Assembly: GCA_021772705.1 (NCBI GenBank)
Contig: JAJFLN010000722.1
Coordinates: 1-5,243 of the forward strand
Direction of reading: 5' to 3'
From: Candidatus Cloacimonadota bacterium
Lineage (GTDB): Bacteria; Muiribacteriota; UBA6191; JACPRK01
Length of the DNA: 5,243 nt
Shown: in pieces, positions 1 to 5,243 of the stretch
How the letters are laid out: each line of letters opens with the position of its first letter
Numbering within the stretch: the first letter of the stretch is position 1
Program-made: the position numbers and the translations under genes
The notes under the pieces: generated by a model
The model's database searches: none
The model's input: only the letters and a program-made list of their open reading frames with translations
What the model was told of the DNA's origin: nothing

Positions 1-96
1 CCCTATGCTTCCGGTGTTAATCCCGCGTTAAGGATTCCCCCAATTAGCGGCGCATTTGCCGGGAATTGTCCCTACGCAGCCGTCCTGGCCGATCGC

Positions 97-121
97 AAAA
101 AAAGAGAGCCGGCAGGCGCCG
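97..121 (-). terminator. Weak terminator-like element downstream of the cyclase
   Basis: On the minus strand a GC-rich segment with a short stem (CGGC, 4-base loop, GCCG; 121-110) is followed after six bases by seven T (103-97). Placement about 210 nt beyond the cyclase stop could make it a backup terminator, but the stem is only 4 bp. Confidence 0.2.
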
Positions 122-259
122 TCGAAAACGTTGATAATCCTAGTGATTCCCGGTGGGGTAGGCGCCGCTAGCGGGCTTTTCGGGAGTGCCGTGGAATAAC
201 TGACGGCGGCCGGCCGTTGTTCTCATGATCGCGCCTTGTTGGCAGATTAGCGTCACTTC

Positions 260-299
260 GGGCGCCGCAACAGCGACCACCCCCGCTTTTGCGGCGCCC
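260..299 (-). terminator. Strong stem-loop after the cyclase stop, without a U-tract
   Basis: GGGCGCCGCAA (260-270) and TTGCGGCGCCC (289-299) are perfect 11-bp arms. After one mismatch (271/288) the stem continues with AGCG (272-275) and CGCT (284-287), leaving an 8-base loop. It starts 31 nt after the cyclase stop codon, where a 3'-end structure is expected. No T-run follows on either strand, so it is not a textbook intrinsic terminator; a 3'-stabilising hairpin or a terminator independent of a U-tract are alternatives. Confidence 0.45.
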
Positions 300-330
300 C
301 ATGGGCCGCGGTACGTAACGGACGACCTGC

Positions 331-2967
331 TCACTTCGTCAAGGCCGTATGGACGCTTTCCCAGTTTTCGCCCGGGGGGTCGCGTTCATAGCGGCCGATG
401 CGATCGCGATAGACGTCATAGAGGCCGCTGAGGCTGGCGTCGAGCTGGGTACATACGTCGGCCAGCTCACGCGCTTCGCGCCAGTGCTGGCCGCGGTATG
501 CGGTCAGCATGCGATTGTGGGCGTCTTGCAGATAGGTGAAGTCCTTGGTTCCGGTGATCTCCGGCGGGCCAAGTAAGGCGTAAATTCTGACGGCTTCCTG
601 TTTACCTTTGACGGCGATCAGGTCGAGTTCGAGGTATGCGAATTCGGGGGCCAGGTCGTGGGTCGCCTCGCTCAGGATGATGCCGACGCCATAGTCCTTG
701 GTTTGTCCCTCCAGTCGCGACGCGAGATTCACCGAATCGCCCAGCACCGAATAGTCAAACCGATGAGTCGAGCCGAGGTTTCCGACCACGCATTCGCCGG
801 TGCTGATGCCTACGCCGATGCGAATTTGGGTGACTGAGCCGGCGCTCTCATTGGGTTGCCACACGCGAACCCGGCGTTCGGCCTCGTTGCGTTGTTCGGG
901 TGTCGCGACGCGGCGCTGCTCGACAAGGGCCATCTCGGCCGTGGTCATGCCTTGTTCGGCGGCAAGGGACAACCACATCAGCGCCGCCGTCATATCCTGA
1001 TTGACCCCGCTACCGGCGGCATAGCACGTGCCGAGATGGCGCTGCGCCTTGGCGTAACCTTGATCCGCCGCCATGGCAAACCACTCAGCGGATGCGGTCG
1101 CATCCTGTCCCACGCCGGTGCCATCACGGTATGCCTTGCCGAGACGGTACTGAGCGCCGGCAACGCCGGCTTCCGCCTCCCGCAACAGGTCAGTAATATC
1201 GGAGGGAAGCGTGCCGGCGGCCAGCTCCTCCGGCCGATGCACCATCGCGTCCGGCTGATGTTCGATGCGGTGCTGGCTGCTCAACTCGTCATTCAGGAAA
1301 GCGAGTGCTTGGTGTAGTTCCAAGGCTGCCTGACAAGCATGGGAAGCGTGGTGTTCATCGTCCATCGGCGCATTCCAGAAAACCATCATGGCATCGCCCA
1401 TGTACTTGTCGATCGTGCCCTCGTGCTTAAGGATGACCGCCGTCATGGGTGTGAGGAATTGATTGATGAGTTGTGTCAGGCCTTGCGGGTTATGTTTGAA
1501 GCGTTCGGAAATGCTCGTGAAACCGCGCACGTCGGTGAACAGAATCGTCATCATCCGCTGCTCGCCGCCGAGCCGCAGCTGTTGTGGGTGTTTAGCCAAC
1601 TCGCGGACAACGATTGGCGACAGGTAACGGCCGAAGGCGTCGTGCACGAAACGCCTCTGCGCCTCTGAACTGAGGTATGAGATGACGACGCTCGTGAGAA
1701 ACATCACGAACACCATGGTGGACGGGATGACGGGGTCGACCAGCCAGCCTTGATCCCGGAAGGCGTAGAACGATCCGCCGATGACGACGGCGGTGGCAAC
1801 ACCGCCGAAGAAAAGGCTGAGCACGGCGCCGACCGCGCGCAGCAGAAAAATCAGGAGCAAGCCGAGGGTGGCGATGTAAATGATCTCGGCACCATCGGCA
1901 AAACTCGGTCGTTGCAGAAAATCGCCCGTGACAATTTGCTCGATCACTTGCGCATGGATCTCGACGCCGGGGACGGCTCGTTGCAGCGCCGTCGCCCGGA
2001 GGTCGAGCAGGCCGGCGGCGCTGGTGCCGACGAACACGATCTTGCCGGCGATGTCGGCGGGATCGAAGGTATTCTCAATGATCTGCCAGGCGGGTATGTA
2101 GCGATCGGGCACGGATGGAGTGAAGTGCATGAACATACGGCCGCTGCCGTCAGTCTTCGCATGGAACTGACCAATCCCGACAGTGTCGACACCAGTATGG
2201 GCGCCAAAGGCGGTGGTCGCGCTGGCCCCGGATGACTTCACAAGATAGGTCTTTTCGTTTTGAGCAACCCGCAGGGCCTCCGCCGCGAGCGAGGGATAGA
2301 GTTCGCCGTCGATCTGCAACAACAATGGCACGCGACGGACGACCAAGTCAGCCTCCGGGGTCGAGTTGAAGGCGCCGTTTCCCATAGCCGCCTTCTCAAA
2401 TTCGGGTAAATTGACCACGGCGTTCGGGACGGTGACGACGAACGGCCTCGGATCGTCACCGGCAATGGCGAAGGTGCTTTTCCGTGCGGGCAGGCGGCGA
2501 GCATTGGCACCATTGGTCAACACGAAGCCGGTGACCACCGGTGCGCCAAGTATGGTTTGGGCGAAGATGTCGTCGTGGGACGGCAGGCGGGCAATCTGAT
2601 CGCTGAGGTCCTGGACGTCGGGCGGAAGATTCCATAGGGCCAACGCCTGGAGGGGGGAGCTGCGGTCGGGTTCGGCGAACACCATGTCGAAAGCCACGGC
2701 GGACGCGCCGGCCTGGGTTAGCTCGACCACAAGATCGGACAGCACCGTGCGCGGCCAGGGCCACTGGCCTAGCCGCTCCAGCGACATATCGTCGATATCG
2801 ATTATCTTGACGGGCAGGTCCGGGTTGTAAGCGCGCGGTGCCAAGCGTTGGTAAGTATCGAAGGTCAGCCAACGAACCTGCTGCAGAATGCCAGGATCGG
2901 CGATCCGCAGCCCCAGCATCACCATCAGCATTGCCAGCGGAACCAAAGTGTAAATTCGACGGATCAT
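331..2967 (-). CDS. CHASE2-domain class III adenylate/guanylate cyclase with Sel1 repeats inserted in the catalytic domain
   Basis: Membrane-bound sensor cyclase of 878 residues, expected to make a cyclic nucleotide (probably cAMP from ATP) in the cytoplasm. Layout: TM helix ~7-23; periplasmic CHASE2 domain ~27-355 (FDTYQRLAPR near its start, GKIVFVGTSA at 308-317); three TM helices ~362-378, 380-401 and 413-431; linker with AFGRYLSP at 444-451; then the cyclase domain. Metal-binding Asp are D479 (FTDVRGF) and D525 (KYMGD). K521 and S740 occupy the purine-selecting positions. N747 and R751 (SVNLASRLE) are the transition-state residues. Residues ~562-714 interrupt the domain and carry Sel1 repeats. 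A helical tail follows (~806-878), of a kind usual in CHASE2 cyclases. The family is normally about 150 residues shorter, matching the insertion. The ATG at 2967 is chosen because the first TM helix follows directly; GAGG lies very close upstream, a poor ribosome site. An in-frame TTG at 3024 would add 19 residues. Confidence 0.93.
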   Translation of the reverse strand: MIRRIYTLVPLAMLMVMLGLRIADPGILQQVRWLTFDTYQRLAPRAYNPDLPVKIIDIDDMSLERLGQWPWPRTVLSDLVVELTQAGASAVAFDMVFAEPDRSSPLQALALWNLPPDVQDLSDQIARLPSHDDIFAQTILGAPVVTGFVLTNGANARRLPARKSTFAIAGDDPRPFVVTVPNAVVNLPEFEKAAMGNGAFNSTPEADLVVRRVPLLLQIDGELYPSLAAEALRVAQNEKTYLVKSSGASATTAFGAHTGVDTVGIGQFHAKTDGSGRMFMHFTPSVPDRYIPAWQIIENTFDPADIAGKIVFVGTSAAGLLDLRATALQRAVPGVEIHAQVIEQIVTGDFLQRPSFADGAEIIYIATLGLLLIFLLRAVGAVLSLFFGGVATAVVIGGSFYAFRDQGWLVDPVIPSTMVFVMFLTSVVISYLSSEAQRRFVHDAFGRYLSPIVVRELAKHPQQLRLGGEQRMMTILFTDVRGFTSISERFKHNPQGLTQLINQFLTPMTAVILKHEGTIDKYMGDAMMVFWNAPMDDEHHASHACQAALELHQALAFLNDELSSQHRIEHQPDAMVHRPEELAAGTLPSDITDLLREAEAGVAGAQYRLGKAYRDGTGVGQDATASAEWFAMAADQGYAKAQRHLGTCYAAGSGVNQDMTAALMWLSLAAEQGMTTAEMALVEQRRVATPEQRNEAERRVRVWQPNESAGSVTQIRIGVGISTGECVVGNLGSTHRFDYSVLGDSVNLASRLEGQTKDYGVGIILSEATHDLAPEFAYLELDLIAVKGKQEAVRIYALLGPPEITGTKDFTYLQDAHNRMLTAYRGQHWREARELADVCTQLDASLSGLYDVYRDRIGRYERDPPGENWESVHTALTK
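859..1179 (-). other. Sel1-repeat module embedded inside the cyclase catalytic domain
   Basis: This part of the cyclase gene encodes residues ~597-703. Repeat 1 spans ~601-637 (AQYRLGKAYRDGTGVGQD, ending AADQG) and repeat 2 ~638-673 (AQRHLGTCYAAGSGVNQD, ending AAEQG). Both fit the Sel1 pattern of about 36 residues: A-x-LG-x-Y-x-G-x-GV-x-QD, then A-x-W and AA-x-QG. A degenerate third unit or capping helix follows (~674-703), ending ATPEQRNEAERRVRVW, as in the last helix of many proteobacterial Sel1 proteins. Linkers of ~35 and ~11 residues join it to the cyclase. Upstream lies the cyclase helix HACQAALELHQALAFLNDEL; downstream is IRIGVGISTGE. The reading frame is continuous throughout. Sel1 repeats are alpha-helical and usually bind proteins; a regulatory role here is inference. 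Confidence 0.88.
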
Positions 2968-3045
2968 GCCTCGATGATAGCCAAGGACTGGCGAGACCGA
3001 TATCCGCGATGGAAAAAAACACAATACGCAACCGAGGTGCTGAAT

Positions 3046-3070
3046 CGCCGCGGAGCCCCGCCTCGCGGCG
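3046..3070. repeat. GC-rich stem-loop between the sugar transferase and the cyclase
   Basis: CGCCGCG (3046-3052) and CGCGGCG (3064-3070) are perfect 7-bp arms around an 11-base loop, 8 nt after the transferase stop codon on the minus strand. A run of seven T on that strand (3018-3012) lies about 27 nt further on, too far for a classical rho-independent terminator. It could be an attenuating or mRNA-stabilising hairpin between two cotranscribed genes. Confidence 0.4.
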
Positions 3071-3078
3071 CGGAAATC

Positions 3079-4527
3079 CTACAAACGCCGGCCCCGGGGT
3101 AGGGGCGCGTGGTCAGACAGCTTTACCGGCCGCGCCGCCGCCGGTTTCTTGTCGGTGCCGAAGATGATCACGCGGAGGGTCTGCAGGAATACAAGAAAAT
3201 CGAGCGCGAGACTGCCGTTTTTGACGTAGTACAGGTCGTATTTCAGCTTCTCCACCGCATCTTCGTAGCTGTTGCCGTAGGGATATTGGATCTGGGCCCA
3301 GCCCGATATGCCCGGCTTGACGCTGTGCCGATAGACGTAACACGGCGTGTCGGTGGACAGCTGTTCGACAAACTCAGGGCGCTCGGGACGCGGGCCGACG
3401 AAGCTCATGTCGCCAACGAGGACGTTGTAGAGCTGTGGCAGTTCGTCGATCCGTAGACGCCGGATGACGCGACCTATCCTGGTCGTCCGGCTGTCGTCGA
3501 CCGCCGCCCAGCGCGCAATGCCGTCAGATTCGGCATGCCGGTGCATGCTGCGCAGCTTCCAAAGCCTAAAATATCGGCCACCGACGCCGACGCGTGTCTG
3601 TCGGTACAACACTGGACCAGGGGTTTCGAAATAGACCGCGGCAGCCGCTACGAGCACGAGGGGCAGCGTGAGGGCGCCAAGAGTGAGGCTCAAAACCACG
3701 TCGATAGAGCGTTTGATGCTCTGCTGTATCGGCCCCGTGTTGGCGAATCCATGGGAGTAGATCATCCAGTTGGCGCTTAGACCCTCGACCTCGATACAGC
3801 CGTTCACGCGCTCCATAAACGATGAGAATTCGCTGATCTGGAAACCTTGGGTGCGGCACTCAAGCAGCTCGACGCCCAGGTCCTGGTCGCAGGCATTGTC
3901 GGTTGAGACGACGATTTCACTGGCATCGACGGCGCGCGCGATCTCCACCAGGCTGATCCACGGCATCATGGCATCATGGGAACGGGACGAGCCTTGGCGC
4001 GGCCGCGGAATGCATGCGACGCACCTCAGATAGGGTGACCGACCAATTGCCTGCTGGAGCTTTTCGGCCTGGTCGCCCGAACCAAGAATGACGACCTGCG
4101 CTTGAAATAGTTCGATCCCGACGAGTCGATCAAAACAGACGTGGGTGATCAACACGCCGAAAAAACTTAGGAGCACCGCCGGCCCAAGTGCACCGATCCA
4201 GATGCGATCGTCAGGCAGGAAATAAAACAAGAGCGCCAACACGGCGAACGCCACAAGATGGCCGGTCGCGAACGTCAGCAGGCCGAGACGTATGTTGGCC
4301 AGCAAGGGCCGGTAGTAGACGCCGATCGATACAAAACTGAGGAGTGTGATAGAGACGAAAAGGAACTTTTCGACAGCAAATTGCTGAGGTGAAAGACCAA
4401 ATAAAAAGTCATTCTGTGTGTGACCTAAAAGAAGACCAACAGATATACTAAAATACTCGACGGAGAGGTCCGTGACGACTAAAAGTACCGTCGCAATAGG
4501 AATATAAATATTTGATACCTTTATCAC
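3079..4527 (-). CDS. Exopolysaccharide polyprenyl glycosylphosphotransferase (EpsB-like initiating sugar transferase)
   Basis: Integral membrane enzyme of 482 residues that should move a sugar 1-phosphate from a nucleotide sugar to undecaprenyl phosphate, the first step of exopolysaccharide repeat-unit assembly; which sugar cannot be read from sequence. Four N-terminal TM helices lie near 7-35, 54-72, 81-105 and 108-132. A Rossmann-like domain follows (VVILGSGDQAEKL at 145-157). The catalytic bacterial sugar transferase domain covers ~271-456: KRSID (272-276), a membrane segment ~277-300, PGPVLYRQ (303-310), KLRSM (324-328), the catalytic Asp-Glu D361-E362 in RIDELPQLYNVL, GDMSFVGPRPERPEF (372-386), and KPGISGWAQIQYPYG (404-418). 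All expected motifs are intact. NGCIEVEGL and PYGNSYEDAVEKLKYDLYY resemble the branch found with PEP-CTERM/exosortase loci. The start is GTG with no clear Shine-Dalgarno; no later Met precedes the TM helices, so it is preferred. The first ~50 codons are AT-rich relative to the rest. Confidence 0.93.
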   Translation of the reverse strand: MIKVSNIYIPIATVLLVVTDLSVEYFSISVGLLLGHTQNDFLFGLSPQQFAVEKFLFVSITLLSFVSIGVYYRPLLANIRLGLLTFATGHLVAFAVLALLFYFLPDDRIWIGALGPAVLLSFFGVLITHVCFDRLVGIELFQAQVVILGSGDQAEKLQQAIGRSPYLRCVACIPRPRQGSSRSHDAMMPWISLVEIARAVDASEIVVSTDNACDQDLGVELLECRTQGFQISEFSSFMERVNGCIEVEGLSANWMIYSHGFANTGPIQQSIKRSIDVVLSLTLGALTLPLVLVAAAAVYFETPGPVLYRQTRVGVGGRYFRLWKLRSMHRHAESDGIARWAAVDDSRTTRIGRVIRRLRIDELPQLYNVLVGDMSFVGPRPERPEFVEQLSTDTPCYVYRHSVKPGISGWAQIQYPYGNSYEDAVEKLKYDLYYVKNGSLALDFLVFLQTLRVIIFGTDKKPAAARPVKLSDHAPLPRGRRL

Positions 4528-4535
4528 AACGCTTT

Positions 4536-4549
4536 ACAATTTTTATTGT
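4536..4549. repeat. Short inverted repeat just upstream of the GTG start
   Basis: ACAAT (4536-4540) and ATTGT (4545-4549) are perfect inverted arms around TTTT, ending 9 bp upstream of the initiating transferase start codon. In mRNA it would be a weak 5-bp hairpin where a ribosome site would be expected, and no good Shine-Dalgarno is seen. It could affect translation or be chance in AT-rich DNA. Confidence 0.3.
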
Positions 4550-4581
4550 CGTTACACCCGTAAGGAGTACCACATAGAAAC

Positions 4582-4649
4582 TCTCGCAGCACGACTTGCT
4601 GTATTCAATAGTAATTCTCGCAGCACGACTTGCAATATTCAACAGTAAT
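4582..4649. repeat. 34-bp tandem direct repeat, two copies, upstream of the initiating sugar transferase
   Basis: Unit 1 (4582-4615) and unit 2 (4616-4649) abut exactly. Both start TCTCGCAGCACGACTTGC and end in GTAAT, and differ at three positions (TG versus AA after the shared 18 bases, and T versus C later). The array lies 55 bp upstream of the GTG at 4527. A duplicated operator or activator site, or a recent slippage duplication, are both possible; the repeat is directly visible and its role is inference. Confidence 0.9.
4608..4635 (-). promoter_or_regulatory. Candidate sigma-70-like promoter for the initiating sugar transferase
   Basis: On the minus strand TTGCAA (4635-4630) and TACTAT (4613-4608) are 16 bp apart, each matching four of six consensus bases. 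Transcription would start near 4600, leaving a leader of about 70 nt before the GTG. The -35 lies in repeat unit 2 and the -10 in unit 1. Matches are modest and AT-rich DNA gives chance hits, so this is tentative. Confidence 0.25.
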
Positions 4650-4653
4650 ATTG
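4633..4653. promoter_or_regulatory. Perfect 7-7-7 dyad overlapping the second tandem repeat
   Basis: CAATATT (4633-4639) and AATATTG (4647-4653) form a perfect inverted repeat around a 7-base spacer, CAACAGT. The 21-bp AT-rich dyad has the size of a dimeric regulator's operator. It sits just upstream of, and overlaps, the candidate -35 of the next gene. Unit 1 of the tandem repeat lacks the full dyad, so only one copy is complete. No regulator family is identified. Confidence 0.4.
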
Positions 4654-4693
4654 ACGGCGGCCGGTGCGTCCACGCCGCGGCGGAGGCGTTGCG

Positions 4694-5243
4694 TTAATGC
4701 AGCCTCGCCGACCGCAGCCTGTCAGCCAACCGGGTGACCAGTTGGGCGTTATTTTCCCAAGAATATCCCCCACCTTGAATCGCTTTGCTGGCCTCGGCGC
4801 CCAGCCGGGCCCGCAACGCCGGATCATTGGATAATCGGAGGAGCGCCGAGCGGAGCGAGAGGGTGTCGCCGGGCGTGAACAATAGAGCGCTCCGGCCGTC
4901 GTCTAGAAGCTCGCGAATGTTGGGCAGATCCGGCGCGACAATTGCCCGCTCCATCGCCATATATTCAATAATCTTCAGCGGACAAGCATATGGGGTCACC
5001 CCAGGTTGCACGGCAATATCGAAGCTGGAGACATAGAACGGCACGCGCTCGGGTGGCACCGCACCGACGAAGTCTATCCGGTCGCGGAGTGCTAACTCGT
5101 CGACGAGCTGGCGTAACTCGCCGAGAACCGCGCCGTCGCCAACAATCACGATGTGCAGGCCCGCAAATGCGTCCTCGGTCAGCAGCCGGATGATGCGATC
5201 GAGGCGGTGCCAGTCGCGCAGATAACCGACGAAGCCAAGAACC
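4694..5243 (-). CDS. Glycosyltransferase, GT4-like, C-terminal part (5' end outside window)
   Basis: The frame is open to the window edge, giving 182 visible residues; the N-terminal acceptor-binding half is missing. The visible part is the nucleotide-sugar-binding Rossmann domain of a GT-B enzyme. It opens with VLGFVGYLRDWHRLDRII, the usual domain opening of family-4 transferases, then IVIVGDGAVLGELRQLV (31-47), RIDFVGAVPPERVPFY (55-70), and the donor-binding region YACPLKIIEYMAMERAIVAPD (split around residues 85-105). The second Glu of the classic E-x7-E motif is E93, while the first position is Tyr85, as in relatives with a PLK-x-x-EYMA motif. NIRELL and a helical tail finish the domain. 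It is expected to be cytoplasmic or membrane-associated and to add a sugar to a lipid-linked glycan; donor and acceptor are unknown. It reads toward the initiating transferase 166 bp downstream, suggesting a shared polysaccharide locus. Confidence 0.9.
   Translation of the reverse strand, partial: VLGFVGYLRDWHRLDRIIRLLTEDAFAGLHIVIVGDGAVLGELRQLVDELALRDRIDFVGAVPPERVPFYVSSFDIAVQPGVTPYACPLKIIEYMAMERAIVAPDLPNIRELLDDGRSALLFTPGDTLSLRSALLRLSNDPALRARLGAEASKAIQGGGYSWENNAQLVTRLADRLRSARLH

Larger units (their letters stand above)
1..330. other. Intergenic region downstream of the cyclase, no convincing gene
   Basis: Small open frames here look random in composition, and none resembles a known protein. 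Besides the two terminator-like elements it contains a 10-bp palindrome CCGCTAGCGG (165-174), inverted arms ATTCCC/GGGAAT (34-39 and 61-66), and TGACGGCGGCCGG (201-213), which also occurs at 4652-4664. No tRNA, rRNA or mobile-element ends are recognised. Confidence 0.6.

Noticed and set aside
165..180. CCGCTAGCGG palindrome followed by GCTTTT, as a plus-strand terminator
   Set aside because: The palindrome leaves no room for a proper loop, so only three base pairs could form, and no plus-strand gene precedes it.
140..334. 64-codon minus-strand frame whose GTG overlaps the cyclase stop codon as GTGA
   Set aside because: The overlap resembles translational coupling, but the peptide has no recognisable features and the frame runs through the strong stem-loop at 260-299. 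Treated as chance.
856..1317. 153-codon plus-strand open frame opposite the cyclase
   Set aside because: Antisense shadow of the Sel1 region in GC-rich DNA; no family resemblance, whereas the minus-strand frame has clear domains.
1750..2235. 161-codon plus-strand open frame opposite the CHASE2 region
   Set aside because: Antisense shadow with low-complexity charged sequence; the minus-strand frame encodes recognisable CHASE2 and TM segments.
2968..3024. TTG-initiated 19-residue extension of the cyclase
   Set aside because: No Shine-Dalgarno precedes the TTG, and the extension lies before a typical N-terminal TM helix that begins right after the ATG. The ATG site is also weak, so the extension is not excluded.
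4562..4567. AAGGAG on the plus strand, resembling a ribosome binding site
   Set aside because: No start codon follows at suitable distance on the plus strand before an in-frame stop; no plus-strand gene is supported there.
4448..4642. 64-codon minus-strand frame starting in the tandem repeat
   Set aside because: It overlaps the start of the sugar transferase in another frame, begins with TTG without a ribosome site, and its sequence resembles no known protein. A leader peptide is possible but unsupported.
4582..4649. CRISPR-like array
   Set aside because: Only two units exist and they abut with no spacer, so this is a tandem repeat.

Overview
The window looks like chromosomal DNA from a GC-rich Gram-negative bacterium, probably an alphaproteobacterium. 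That placement is inferred from the gene families and from the style of the Sel1 repeats; no rRNA or other marker is present. All three recognisable genes are on the minus strand, so they read from right to left.

In reading order, 5243-4694 holds the C-terminal 182 residues of a family-4-type glycosyltransferase whose start lies outside the window. An intergenic stretch of 166 bp follows. It is AT-rich next to the following gene and holds a 34-bp tandem repeat, a perfect 7-bp dyad and a possible promoter. Next, 4527-3079 encodes a complete 482-residue polyprenyl-phosphate glycosylphosphotransferase, the membrane enzyme that starts exopolysaccharide repeat units; its sequence style resembles the EpsB-like branch found with PEP-CTERM/exosortase loci. 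After 111 bp with a GC-rich stem-loop comes a large CHASE2-type class III nucleotide cyclase (2967-331). The last 330 bp hold no convincing gene, but a very strong stem-loop lies 31 nt after the cyclase stop.

The most unusual feature is in the cyclase. A module of about 150 residues with two clear Sel1 repeats and a terminal Sel1-like helix sits inside the catalytic domain, between the second metal-binding motif and the strand carrying the TGE/GN motif. All recognisable catalytic residues on both sides are kept, so the enzyme is probably active, with a protein-interaction module grafted into the catalytic fold.

Together the genes suggest a surface-polysaccharide locus. The glycosylphosphotransferase loads the first sugar phosphate onto undecaprenyl phosphate, the glycosyltransferase adds further sugars, and the neighbouring cyclase could couple a periplasmic signal (CHASE2) and a cytoplasmic partner (Sel1) to cAMP production. 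The functional link between cyclase and polysaccharide genes is inferred from position only.
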